Shown: positions 14,889-23,379 of the stretch, piece by piece | Position numbering within the stretch: the stretch's first letter is position 1 | How the letters are laid out: each line of letters starts with the position of its first letter | NCBI RefSeq assembly: GCF_000938305.1 | Contig: NZ_JYMT01000025.1 | Span: 62,001-126,000 of the forward strand | Reading direction: 5' to 3' | Source: Bradyrhizobium sp. LTSP885 | Lineage (GTDB): Bacteria > Pseudomonadota > Alphaproteobacteria > Rhizobiales > Xanthobacteraceae | DNA length: 64,000 nt | The notes under the pieces: generated by a model | The model's database searches: none | Told to the model about the DNA's origin: nothing | What the model saw: only the letters and a program-made list of their open reading frames with translations | Program-made: the position numbers and the translations under genes

Positions 14889-15203
14889 TTGCGCGTCACC
14901 GTCTTCTAGCCACCGCGAGTGTAGGGCGGATCGCTCGCCGAAATCTTGCGTTGCCGCAGGGCCACCGAATGGCTCCCTCTTAAGCGGGTGCTAATCTGCC
15001 TTCTGATCACGGGGGAACGTATCCGGCGCACGACGTAAATCACCTCCACACGCGATTGTGGCTGAAGTCCACCGGCGCTTCTCTGGTCCGCGGCTGTGCT
15101 GTTGACTTGACGCAACCATCCGCAATGCCTTTACCTTTCCAGGTGGCGCAACACGTCAGGTCTATCAGTAAGATGCTGGTGATACAGGGCAATTCAACCG
15201 AAG
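14889..15203. other. Spacer between the cassette and tRNA-His
   Basis: 315 bases that should hold the promoter of the three-gene cassette. I find no gene, no integrase remnant and no second copy of the tRNA 3' end that would mark an attachment site. Confidence 0.5.
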
Positions 15204-15280
15204 TGGTACAGTTGGGTGGGCTCGAACCACCGACCTCCTGTTCCACAGACAGGCGCTCTAACCAACTGAGCTACAACTGC
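15204..15280 (-). tRNA. tRNA-His (anticodon GTG)
   Basis: A 77-base cloverleaf including an encoded CCA. The acceptor arms are GCAGTTG and CAACTGT, the D arm is GCTC..GAGC, the anticodon stem CCTGT/ACAGG encloses CTGTGGA with anticodon GTG, and the T arm contains GGTTCGAGCC. The gene has no extra G at position -1; the first pair is G1:U72 and the discriminator is A73, a combination known for alphaproteobacterial tRNA-His and different from other bacteria. Its 3' end faces the AT-rich cassette, the side where an integrated element would lie. Confidence 0.96.
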
Positions 15281-15404
15281 ATCCTGGCACGCGGCCCCGC
15301 TAAAAGGGGGGCGGCGATTTCGGGCGGAAACTAGGTGCAACGCACGCCTTTGGCAAGGCCGGAACGCAGGCTTTCCGTCCGCATTTCACGCCGATGGATA
15401 ACCA

Positions 15405-15465
15405 CGGCTCAGAGTCTGATCAGACCGGAATCCAGGCCCCAGGCGCTTGTTTTGACGCGTTTTCC
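15405..15465. repeat. Degenerate family C repeat copy
   Basis: Contains the palindrome GTCTGATCAGAC at 15414-15425 and then CTTGTTTTGACGCGTTTTC, which matches the middle of the full copy at 7990-8095. The right part of the element is missing. Confidence 0.55.
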
Positions 15466-15467
15466 AG

Positions 15468-15501
15468 CAAAAAGGCCCGGACATTCCCGCCCGGGCCTTC
15501 T
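15468..15501 (-). terminator. Rho-independent terminator of phasin gene 2
   Basis: AAGGCCCGG and CCGGGCCTT arms form a stem around an ACATTCCCGC-type loop; on the minus strand it is followed by a T run. It lies about 25 bases beyond the stop of the phasin gene. Confidence 0.8.
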
Positions 15502-15524
15502 GCAAATCGTGGTGCAGGCCTTAA

Positions 15525-15959
15525 TCAGGCGGCCGGCTTGTAGAGCTTCGCGGCGCTGGCCTTGATCGGCTCGGCGGCCTCAGCGGCGACCTTCTGGCCG
15601 AGCTCAGCGAGTTCCTTGGCCTGGGCGCCGTAGGTCTCGAACTGCTTGCGGGCGTGCGAGGTCCACAGCTCCATCGCCTCGGTCGGCGACTTCACGGAGA
15701 ACAGCGACTGGGCGAATTCGAGCTGGGTGGTGGTGTTGGCCTTGAAGAACTCGAGCACCTTGGCCGAATACTCGCTGGAGCCCTTGCTGACGGTGGTGAA
15801 GACGGCCTCGACCGTCGAGTTGTGGGTCTCGGCAGCGTCCTTGAATTTGGCGTAGCTGTCGCGGGCCTGCGAGACGCCTTTTTCGGCGAAGGCGCGCATC
15901 TGCTCGGGAACTTCAAACGGGATGACGGAGGCGGAGAACGGATCGGACGGGTTGGTCAT
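15525..15959 (-). CDS. Phasin family protein, copy 2
   Basis: 144 residues, entirely helical. It opens with a short hydrophobic-aromatic region (FEVPEQMRAFAEKGVSQARDSYAKF, given as its key parts FEVPE, MRAFAEKG, YAKFKDAAE) and continues with amphipathic helices LEFFKANTTTQLEFAQSLF and a KQFETYGAQAKELAELGQK end, the pattern of PF09361 phasins. These coat polyhydroxybutyrate granules and control their size. It lies 307 bases after a second phasin on the same strand. Confidence 0.9.
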   Translation of the reverse strand: MTNPSDPFSASVIPFEVPEQMRAFAEKGVSQARDSYAKFKDAAETHNSTVEAVFTTVSKGSSEYSAKVLEFFKANTTTQLEFAQSLFSVKSPTEAMELWTSHARKQFETYGAQAKELAELGQKVAAEAAEPIKASAAKLYKPAA

Positions 15960-16266
15960 TGACGTGTAATCCTTCGCAACGGGTGACTCGAAAGGGGTGA
16001 CTTCGATGTGACCATCTGCGGACGCCCGGAACTGAAACCGGGGCCGTCGAAATGGATCACGCTGCCTTGGTTCACGGGGAATGCCCTTCGTTGGGCATGA
16101 CCTACAAAACACCCATAACATGTCAATTTTGTGCAACGCAACGTGAATTCGCTGCAATGCCGCAACTTTTGAATGCGCCGGATGCAGGTTCCATCCTGGC
16201 AGCCCCAAGGTTGTATCGGGGCACCGGCGGCAGGCTCGGCTCGCCTCAACTCTATCTCAGCCCGCG
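15960..16266. other. Spacer between two phasin genes
   Basis: 307 bases. It has room for a promoter and leader for the downstream phasin. No repeat, hairpin or small gene stands out; the stretch CATGTCAATTTTGTGCAACGCAA is split by no visible structure and is the AT-richest part. Confidence 0.45.
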
Positions 16267-16665
16267 TCAGCTTTTCGGCTTGACCGCGTCCATCGCGGCA
16301 CGGCTGACGATCTGGCCCATCTCGCTGGCCTGTTCGGCGAGCGAACGCATCTGGCCCTGCACGTAGTCGCTGTGCAGCTTCATCACTTCGGTCAGATCCT
16401 TGGCCTTGAGCAGCGACTGCGCATAGTCCAGCGAGGACTGCACGTTCTTTTCGGCATAGGCGAGCGCCTTGCTCGAAATGTCCTTGGCGCCGGCGCGCAC
16501 GCTGGCGTTGCGCTCCTCGATCGTGCCGGCGGTCGCCTGTGCGGTGGAGACGAATTTCTCGAACGCCTGGCGGGCCTGGCCGAAGCTTGCCTCCGCCATC
16601 GATCGCATGTCCTTGGGGATCTCGAATTTGGGGATCTCGAAATGGTCACGTCCGTTGTCGCTCAT
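16267..16665 (-). CDS. Phasin family protein, copy 1
   Basis: 132 residues. It begins with a repeated FEIPKFEIPKDM segment, then MAEASFGQARQAFEKFVSTAQ, a coiled-coil region, and a C-terminal ASEMGQIVSRAAMDAVKPKS helix. This is the phasin pattern; the protein binds polyhydroxyalkanoate granule surfaces. It shares the helix order and the QSLLKAKD/QSLFSVKS motif with the adjacent phasin, consistent with tandem duplication followed by divergence. Confidence 0.9.
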   Translation of the reverse strand: MSDNGRDHFEIPKFEIPKDMRSMAEASFGQARQAFEKFVSTAQATAGTIEERNASVRAGAKDISSKALAYAEKNVQSSLDYAQSLLKAKDLTEVMKLHSDYVQGQMRSLAEQASEMGQIVSRAAMDAVKPKS

Positions 16666-16978
16666 GGTCGTGCTCCCTGGATTGTTGCTGCCTGCCGATT
16701 ACGTCCTCGGCCGGCGCCAGCCTATACCGCGACGCCGCACCGCCGATGTGACGTGGTGTCGCCGGTTTCCGTTTGCGCCGACAACGCCTAAGCGCGGCAG
16801 ATCGTTCAGGCAAGTTAACGTTATCCAGCCTTTGCCGTGGGCAGGATGGGCACAGCCGTGGACCTGCCGCCGCGCGCTTGCGATACTAACGAACCGTTAA
16901 GGCTGTCATCCTTTGGCCGCCGGTATCTGCGCCCATCGCAGGTGAGAAAGCCCAACCAATGCGGTCAAGTCCTGCGTA
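16666..16978. other. Divergent promoter region, phasin / sensor kinase
   Basis: 313 bases between the leftward phasin and the rightward kinase. Apart from a possible CtrA site near the kinase side, no repeat or small gene is seen. Confidence 0.5.
16886..16900 (+). promoter_or_regulatory. Possible CtrA-binding site
   Basis: CTAA, seven bases, TTAA. The CtrA consensus is TTAA-N7-TTAA, so one base differs. It lies 79 bases before the start of a PdhS/PleC/DivJ-like kinase gene, a class of protein that works in the CtrA cell-cycle circuit. Such short matches arise by chance, so this is only a candidate. Confidence 0.3.
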
Positions 16979-19900
16979 ATGAACGATGCGGAATTCCAGA
17001 TCCAGGCGCTCAGTGACGTCAGGCTAGCGGAGCATGCGGCGAGCCCGCTTCCCGCATGGCTGTGGTCGGCCGACGGCGCGCGGATCCTCTGGGCCAATCC
17101 GGTCGGCGCGCAGGTGTTCGGTGCGGTCAACGGCACCGATCTGGCGAAGCGCGCCTTCGGCCCGGCCGATCTGCATCGCCGCCAGGTCGCCCGGCTCGGC
17201 GGCAGCCTCGCGGCCGGCGGCGCCATCCGGCTGGAGCGACTGCGCGGCTTCGGTGCTGCGCCCGGTGGGCTTGCGACCTGCAGCTGCGCGCGGCTCGATC
17301 TGCCCGACGGCAGCCACGGCATTTTGGTCGCCGCGGCAACCGCCACCGGCCGCGTCATGCCGCTGGCTGAGCGGCTGCAGCGGCTGGTGCAGGGCCTGGA
17401 CCGGCCGGTCGCAGCCTTCAGCGGCGACGGCATGCTGCTCGGCGCCAATGATGCGGCGCGCCCCCTGCTCGGCCTGCACGATCTTTCAGAAGCCGGCCTC
17501 GATGCGGCGCGCAGCGACGCGCTGAAGCAGGGCCGCGCCGCGGCCAGCATCGGCATCGGCCGCGTCGTGCTGCAACGGATCGGCCGCGGCGCCGACACCG
17601 CGCTGGTCGCACTGATCAAGCCGGCACCGAATGTCGTCGCACAGCCGAAACCGGCGACGGTCGTGCCTGAAGCGATTGTGCAGGAGACGGCCGCGCCAGA
17701 GACACCGGCAGTTGCTCTCGCGAGCGAACAACCGATCGCGCCTGACGAAGCCCCCGCGCTGACCACCGAAGCGCCGGCCGCCTTCACGCTGTACGACGCG
17801 CTGGAGACTCCGCAGGAAGCGATTGCGGAAGAACCCACCGCGCCCGAGCCTGTTGTCAGCGAGCCTCATGTCGACGCTGCGCCTGCGACAGCAGAACAGG
17901 CGCACGCGGAGCCCGAGCCCGCCGAGACCACGCCTGCGCATCCCGACATCGCGCTTCCCGAAGCCCCCGTGGTCGAGGACTCACCGACCGAGGCGCTGAT
18001 GGATGTGAAGGCCGAAGAGGAAGCCGAAGAGCCGCCGCTCGATGTCGAGGACGAGGCCGCAACCTCCGTCGCGGCGACATCAGCGCCACAGCCCGAACCT
18101 GCCCCCTCGCCCTACACCGTGGCGGATGCGCCCGCTATCGAACCGCCGGCTCCGCCCGCGCCATCCTGGATGGACGAGCCCCTGCCGACTGCACGGCGGC
18201 TTCCGCTGCGCTTCATGTGGCAGATGGACCATGAGGGCCGCTTCTCGCTCGGCTCCGACGAATTCACCCGCCTGATCGGCACCCGCACCGCGGCCGGCTT
18301 TGGTCGGCTCTGGAGCGAGATATCTGATGCTTTCGGGCTCGATCCCGAGGGCCGGGTGCTGAAGGCGGTCGCCACGCACGACACCTGGAGCGGCATCACG
18401 CTGCCCTGGCCGGTCGATGGCGGCGGCCGGTTGCCGGTCGAATTGGCCGGCCTGCCGGTGTTCGACCGCAACAGGACTTTCGCCGGTTATCGCGGCTTTG
18501 GTGTGTGTCGCGACCTCGACGGGCTTGCGCGACTCGCCGCGTTGCGCCGCTATGAGTTCTTCAGCGGCCCAACGGTGCCGCAGCCGTTGTCGGCTGACGT
18601 CGCGCCCACGGCCCTGGTCGTAGACGCTACCGCCGAGCCGCTCGCCGCCGAGCCGCCGCCGGCCGAAATTCCTCCGCCGGTCGCGGAGCCGCCCGAGGCC
18701 AACGCAGAACCACCAATCGAGGAATTGTTCGAGCCGATAGCATCCGAGACTTCACACCCCGACCTGGATCAAGCCGTGGAAACGCCCCAAGATATCAGCG
18801 AAGACGTGCGTAACGAGACGCCACAGAATGTGGTCCCGTTCCGCCCCGGCGGCGACACGCGGCCGCCATCGCTGACGCCGGTCGAGAACAACGCCTTCAA
18901 CGAGCTCGCCCGCCAATTGTCGGCGCGGCTGGAGAACGAGGCGGGACTGACCGCGGCAACCGCCGACAGCACTACCGCGGAGATGATCGCCGAGCCGGAC
19001 GCCGTAACCGAGCCGACCGCTGAGGAGCCCGCCGCAATCGAGCCGCCGCGCGAGGAGCAACCAGACACTCCGAAGTCCGGCTGGATGGCGCAGGCCGAGC
19101 CGCCGCCGCGCGGCGATGCCAGGCGCGACAAGGCACTGCTCGATCTGTTGCCGGTCGGCATCCTGATCTACCGGCTCGACCGTCTGCTCTATGCCAACCA
19201 CGCGTTCCTCGCGCGCATGGGCTATGACAGTCTGCACGCGCTGGAAGACGCCGGCGGGCTCGATGCGCTGTTCGTCGAACCCGGCGTCTCGCAGGCGAGC
19301 AGTTCGTCCGGCACCGGCACGCCAGTCACGATCTCCGCCAACCAGGCCGCGGACGCGTCAGCCACATCGGTATCTGCGGAAGCGCGGCTGCACACCATTT
19401 CCTGGGACAATGATTCCGCGCTGGCGCTGATCTTTTCGCGTACGCATGACGAGGACACCGCGATCGCAGCCGCGCTGTCAGCACCGGCATCGGAAGCAGC
19501 GATCGAGCCGATCGCAGTGCCGCCAGAACCGCAGGCCGGCCACGCCGACGCCGAAGAGCTCGGCGCGATCCTCGACACCGCAGCCGAAGGCATCATCATG
19601 TTCGATGCCGAGGGCAACATCCATTCCTGCAACCGCAGCGCCGAGGCGCTGTTCGGCTATGACGGCGCGGAGTTCATCGCGCACAATCTCGCCGATCTGT
19701 TCGCGCCGGAAAGCCAGCACAATGTTTTCGACTATCTCGCCAGCGTGAAATCGGCCGGCGTTGCCAGCCTGCTCGATCACGGCCGCGAGACGCTCGGGCG
19801 CGTCCGCCAGGGCGGCCTGATTCCGCTGTCGGTGACGATGGGCCGCACCCGCGCCGACGGGCCGAACTTCTTCGCCGTGTTCCGCGATCTCTCGCAGACC

Positions 19901-20650
19901 AAGGCAAGCGAGAACGAATTGCGCGAGGCGCGGCGGCTGACCGAGCGCGCCGCGAACGGCAAATCCGACATGCTGGCGCGGATCAGCCACGAGCTGCGTA
20001 CGCCGCTCAACGCCATCATCGGCTTTGCCGAGGTGATGATCGGCGAACGCTTCGGCGCGCTCGGTAACGAGCGCTATGTCGAATACATGAAGGACATCCG
20101 CGCCTCCGGCGAGCGCGTGATCGCGATCGTCAACGATTTGCTCGATCTCTCCCGGATCGAAACCGGCAAGCTCGATCTCGCCTTCACCAGCCAGAACCTC
20201 AACGAGATGGTGGAGAGCTGCGTCGCGGTCATGCAGCCGCAGGCCAATCGCGAGCGCATCATCATCCGCACTTCGCTGGCACACACGCTGCCGATGGTCG
20301 TCGCGGATGCGCGCGCGCTGCGCCAGATCACGCTGAACCTGATCGGCAGCTCGATCCATCTCGCCAATGCCGGCGGCCAGGTGATCGTCTCGACCGCATT
20401 GTCCGACTTCGGCGAGGTGATGCTGCGGGTGCGCGACACCGGCCAGAGCCTCAACGACAACGAGGTCGCCGCCGCGCTGGAGCCGTTCCGGGCGCCCGCG
20501 CCGTCAGACCAGGCCGGCGCCGGCGGCGTCAGCCTGTCGCTGACCAAAGCGCTGGTCGAAGCCAACCGCGCCAAATTCCAGATCCGCACCGGCGGCCGCT
20601 CCGGCACGCTGATCGAGGTCGTGTTTTCGCACGCGATCGCGCGGGTGTGA
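16979..20650 (+). CDS. Large PAS sensor histidine kinase, PdhS/PleC/DivJ-like, with altered ATP-binding motifs
   Basis: 1223 residues, no membrane helix, so cytoplasmic. PAS-like segments lie near 20-90, 400-510, 715-800 and 855-970, separated by long Ala/Pro/Glu-rich linkers (about 210-395 and 555-715). The HisKA box has H1004 in SHELRTPLNAI and continues with GFAEVM, EYMKDI.ASG and LDLSRIE, a close match to PdhS/PleC/DivJ kinases. The HATPase domain keeps RQITLNL, but the N box reads NLIGSSIHLA (usual central Asn replaced by Ser), the G1 box DTGQSL lacks the second Gly, and the last box is GGVSLSL instead of GTGLGL. It may act mainly as a phosphatase or scaffold. Family knowledge links such kinases to DivK and polarity control. 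Confidence 0.88.
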   Translation: MNDAEFQIQALSDVRLAEHAASPLPAWLWSADGARILWANPVGAQVFGAVNGTDLAKRAFGPADLHRRQVARLGGSLAAGGAIRLERLRGFGAAPGGLATCSCARLDLPDGSHGILVAAATATGRVMPLAERLQRLVQGLDRPVAAFSGDGMLLGANDAARPLLGLHDLSEAGLDAARSDALKQGRAAASIGIGRVVLQRIGRGADTALVALIKPAPNVVAQPKPATVVPEAIVQETAAPETPAVALASEQPIAPDEAPALTTEAPAAFTLYDALETPQEAIAEEPTAPEPVVSEPHVDAAPATAEQAHAEPEPAETTPAHPDIALPEAPVVEDSPTEALMDVKAEEEAEEPPLDVEDEAATSVAATSAPQPEPAPSPYTVADAPAIEPPAPPAPSWMDEPLPTARRLPLRFMWQMDHEGRFSLGSDEFTRLIGTRTAAGFGRLWSEISDAFGLDPEGRVLKAVATHDTWSGITLPWPVDGGGRLPVELAGLPVFDRNRTFAGYRGFGVCRDLDGLARLAALRRYEFFSGPTVPQPLSADVAPTALVVDATAEPLAAEPPPAEIPPPVAEPPEANAEPPIEELFEPIASETSHPDLDQAVETPQDISEDVRNETPQNVVPFRPGGDTRPPSLTPVENNAFNELARQLSARLENEAGLTAATADSTTAEMIAEPDAVTEPTAEEPAAIEPPREEQPDTPKSGWMAQAEPPPRGDARRDKALLDLLPVGILIYRLDRLLYANHAFLARMGYDSLHALEDAGGLDALFVEPGVSQASSSSGTGTPVTISANQAADASATSVSAEARLHTISWDNDSALALIFSRTHDEDTAIAAALSAPASEAAIEPIAVPPEPQAGHADAEELGAILDTAAEGIIMFDAEGNIHSCNRSAEALFGYDGAEFIAHNLADLFAPESQHNVFDYLASVKSAGVASLLDHGRETLGRVRQGGLIPLSVTMGRTRADGPNFFAVFRDLSQTKASENELREARRLTERAANGKSDMLARISHELRTPLNAIIGFAEVMIGERFGALGNERYVEYMKDIRASGERVIAIVNDLLDLSRIETGKLDLAFTSQNLNEMVESCVAVMQPQANRERIIIRTSLAHTLPMVVADARALRQITLNLIGSSIHLANAGGQVIVSTALSDFGEVMLRVRDTGQSLNDNEVAAALEPFRAPAPSDQAGAGGVSLSLTKALVEANRAKFQIRTGGRSGTLIEVVFSHAIARV

Positions 20651-20714
20651 TCGGCGCGCACGCGTGATGCCGCCGCATTCTCCGCTCCACCGTGAGGGTC
20701 GCACCGGCAGATGG

Positions 20715-20888
20715 GTTCCCTCCCCCCTTGTGGGGGAGGGTTAGGGAGAGGGGTGCCACACGGGCGCTCTCTCCAACGCAAACTTGAAACGACGCGCGAC
20801 CGAGATTTGCGAAAACGAAATCCAACGTCACGCATCTCGCCCGGGGCTACCCCTCTCCCCACCCTCCCCCACAAGGGGGAGGGAGCCG
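20715..20888. repeat. Large inverted-repeat element, family E
   Basis: Two arms of about 38 bases, each containing CCCTCCCCC, a TTGT or ACAA turn and GGGGGAGGG, and each extended by GGGAGAGGGGT or its complement. The arms are inverted to each other with a few differences and are separated by roughly 95 bases of non-coding sequence. It fills the 304-base gap between the kinase and the convergent VWA gene, so it could also stop transcription from both sides. Confidence 0.8.
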
Positions 20889-20954
20889 GACAGTGTGCTC
20901 ACCTCACAGGAAGAGGTGAGCTTCACGGGCATACCCGAGCAACATCGCAACGCC

Positions 20955-22655
20955 CTACTGCTTGATCTCCAGCGTCTGGCGTTTGCCGGCGGCGATCGAG
21001 AACGGCTTTTCCAGCTTCTGGCCGTCGGCATAGATCGCGACCGCGACATAGTCGCCGGCGCCGAGCGCGACGTTGAAGGTCGCCTCATAGCTCACCGAGA
21101 CGCGCTTGCGCTCGTCATTGATGTCGCGCTCGGCACCGTAGATGTCGATCTCCTGGGCGCCGTCGGTCTTGATCCCGATCACGCCGGCGTTGAGGTTGAC
21201 GTTGATCCGGGTCGGCGCACCGGACTTCACCTCCGCACGCGCCGTGCCCTTGGCCTCGCCGACAACAGCCGTCACATCGTAGCTGCCGCTTGGCAGGTCG
21301 AACTTCGACTCGGCATCGTATTCCTGCGCAACCTTCTCGCCCTCGTCGCCGTCAGCCTTCGCTGGCTGGCGGACCGCGACCACGATGTCCTTCTCGACCC
21401 TGGGGCCGCCCTCGGCATAGGTAGAGGTCACGATCAGCTTGCCGACATCGAGCGTGAGCGAGACATTGCTCGAGTCGCCGGCGGCGACCGAGAACGGCTT
21501 GCTGGTCTTCGACTGCCCTTTGGTCAGGGTCAAGACGTAGCTGCCCGCGGCGAGCACGAAACGCGGCACGGCATCGTATTCCTGGGCGATCGGCGTGCCG
21601 CCCTTGTCGGTGACCTGCCAGACCACGTCATCGACCTTGGCAGCACCACCGGCGACCGAACCTTCGCTGGTGACGTAGCCGGCATCGAGGATGACATCGA
21701 GCAAGGCCGACTTGCCCTTCTCTACCTTGAGCGGAAACTCACGCTTGAGCTGCCGGTAGCTCACTTCGACGATGTAATCACCGGGCGCGATGTTGTCGGC
21801 GAACGGCGCACCATAGAAGGTGTTCACGTGCTCGCCCTTCTCGCCGCCGGCGGGCTTGAAGATGCCCCAGTTGACGTCCTCGTCGCTGATCGGATCGAGG
21901 CCTTCGGCAAGCCGCGCCACGCCGCGAATGTTCTTGCCGAGATAGGGATCGGCCACAGGCTTCTGCGGCGCCTCGCTTGCGACCTTGGTGCCTTGTGTCG
22001 CCGCCACCGCCTTGGTCAGCGCACCGGTCAGGCTCGACGCATTGCTTGCATCGAGATAGACGCCGCAGGTGGCGCGCGCGATGCATTGCAGCTGGCTCTT
22101 CGCCAGGGGATCGGCGACGTCGAGGCCGATGACGTGGGCGGTGAAGCCGATGCCGGACTTCTTCAGCTCGGCCGCAGCCGCGCACGGATCCGGCGCGCAG
22201 GTCTCGATCCCGTCGGACACCAGGATGACGGTCGCCTTGTTCTCGGTGGACTTCAGCGCCGCGGCCGCAGCCTTCAGCGAATCCGCAATCGGCGTCTTGC
22301 CCTTCGGATTGATGCCGTCGACCGCAGCCTTGATCCTCGCCGGATCGAACTTGCTGACCGGCACCATCAGCTCGATGTCCTTGCAATCCCCCTTCGAGCG
22401 ATGGCCGTAGACCATCACGCCGAGGCGATCGGCGGGGTTCCATTTTGACAGAATTGAATCGACCGCCTGGCGGGCTGCAGAGATCTTGCTCTGCCCGTCG
22501 ACCAGGCCCCACATCGAGCCTGATGCGTCGAGCACGAGAATGGTGTCGGTCCCCTGCGCCTGGGCCTGCGCGGCATGGGGTGCAAGAGATGAGAGCAGAG
22601 CCAGGCCCAGCGACAACAGGCCTGCAGCGAAACAGCGGCGAAAAATCTTGATCAC
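20955..22655 (-). CDS. Exported von Willebrand factor A (VWA) domain protein
   Basis: 566 residues from a GTG with GAGGA seven bases upstream. A signal peptide ends near 32 (APHAAQA). The VWA domain has the MIDAS motif DASGS (D43, S45, S47), a conserved threonine region GKTPIADSL and LVSDGIETC, so it should bind a divalent metal and a protein partner. The C-terminal half has four or five related beta-sandwich-like segments with the motifs QEYDA, DLPSGSYDV, LAAGSYVLTL and LGAGDYVAV, likely repeats of one fold. It probably works in the periplasm; partner unknown. The gene ends head-on toward the kinase gene. Confidence 0.85.
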   Translation of the reverse strand: MIKIFRRCFAAGLLSLGLALLSSLAPHAAQAQAQGTDTILVLDASGSMWGLVDGQSKISAARQAVDSILSKWNPADRLGVMVYGHRSKGDCKDIELMVPVSKFDPARIKAAVDGINPKGKTPIADSLKAAAAALKSTENKATVILVSDGIETCAPDPCAAAAELKKSGIGFTAHVIGLDVADPLAKSQLQCIARATCGVYLDASNASSLTGALTKAVAATQGTKVASEAPQKPVADPYLGKNIRGVARLAEGLDPISDEDVNWGIFKPAGGEKGEHVNTFYGAPFADNIAPGDYIVEVSYRQLKREFPLKVEKGKSALLDVILDAGYVTSEGSVAGGAAKVDDVVWQVTDKGGTPIAQEYDAVPRFVLAAGSYVLTLTKGQSKTSKPFSVAAGDSSNVSLTLDVGKLIVTSTYAEGGPRVEKDIVVAVRQPAKADGDEGEKVAQEYDAESKFDLPSGSYDVTAVVGEAKGTARAEVKSGAPTRINVNLNAGVIGIKTDGAQEIDIYGAERDINDERKRVSVSYEATFNVALGAGDYVAVAIYADGQKLEKPFSIAAGKRQTLEIKQ

Positions 22656-22895
22656 GGAACGGTCCTCGATGATGGAGACAATCGGAGGGCAAAGACGACT
22701 GCAAGGGCGCGGTGTCGTGAGATCGCCCGCGCCCTGCCTCAGGGAGGCCCTACTTCGATCCGGATTTTGTTTTTTCTTGGCCGGATTGCTCACGCGACAC
22801 AAACGCCGGAGAGCCGCGTAACGAACCGCAAAAATATCTTCAATCGGCGCAACTTGTGTCTGGACGCTTGGCCTAACCCAACGCGCAGATGACGA

Positions 22896-23036
22896 TCAGA
22901 CTGTTTCGACCGCGGCCTTCGGTGTGAGCGTAATCACAGAGAGATGCCTTTGCACGGTGCCATGCATTAGCCGACACGCCGCATCGAGCGCGTCACTCGG
23001 CAGCTCACGCGCCGCCGCATCCGGCGAGCCGAGCCA
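22896..23036 (-). pseudogene. Possible relic: 3' end of a lost gene
   Basis: The minus-strand frame is open for 46 codons with protein-like content (REL.SDALDAACRLMHGTVQ, HLSVITLTPKAAVETV) and ends in TGA, but it has no start region: just upstream is an in-frame TAG followed by the truncated family C repeat. This looks like a gene whose front was lost when the repeat arrived. I do not recognise the family, and a chance frame cannot be excluded. Confidence 0.3.
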
Positions 23037-23065
23037 CTATCCACTTCGCTCGAAAACGCTCTAGA
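23037..23065. repeat. Truncated family C repeat
   Basis: ATCCACTTCGCTCGAAAACG continues into CTCTAGA; this equals the right end of the full copy at 7990-8095. It abuts the stop of the ArsR gene and may have supplied the last bases of the intergenic region. Confidence 0.75.
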
Positions 23066-23378
23066 CCTTCGCGATGATCGCGGTCTTCATCTGCGCGATC
23101 TGCGCTTCGTCACGCTTGTAGAAGGTCCATTGCTTGACGCGCTTGGTGCTCAGGAACCCGGCCTGGGTCAGGATCTTCAGATGTTCGCTCACGGTCGGCT
23201 GGCTGACCCCGAGCTTTTCGGCGATCAGCACGCCGCAAACCCCGTCCTTGACGAGGTCGCCATCGACCTGGGCGCGGAAATGCGCCTTCGGGCGCTTCAG
23301 CCATTCCAGGATCAGCAGCCGGCGATCACTTGCTAGCGCGCGCAGCGCGGACTCGACATTGGCCCGAGATGAAGTCAT
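23061..23378 (-). CDS. ArsR-family transcriptional regulator
   Basis: 105 residues with a winged helix: ALRALASDRRLLILEWL (helices 1-2), then the recognition helix SQPTVSEHLKIL at 59-70 and a wing with KQWTFYKRDE. The usual ELCVC metal site is absent; only C48 (DGVCGVL) is present, so sensing of a non-metal signal or a thiol-based switch is likely (inference). The gene is divergent from a PLP-dependent dehydratase gene across 61 bases holding a palindrome, so it may repress itself and that gene. Confidence 0.88.
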   Translation of the reverse strand: MTSSRANVESALRALASDRRLLILEWLKRPKAHFRAQVDGDLVKDGVCGVLIAEKLGVSQPTVSEHLKILTQAGFLSTKRVKQWTFYKRDEAQIAQMKTAIIAKV

Positions 23379-23379
23379 A

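Noticed and set aside
14889..15203. Attachment site for an island at tRNA-His
   Set aside because: Looked for a second copy of the tRNA 3' end on both sides of the AT-rich block and found none.
20784..22448. 554-codon plus-strand frame opposite the VWA gene
   Set aside because: Antisense to a protein with signal peptide and MIDAS motif, and it starts inside an inverted repeat.
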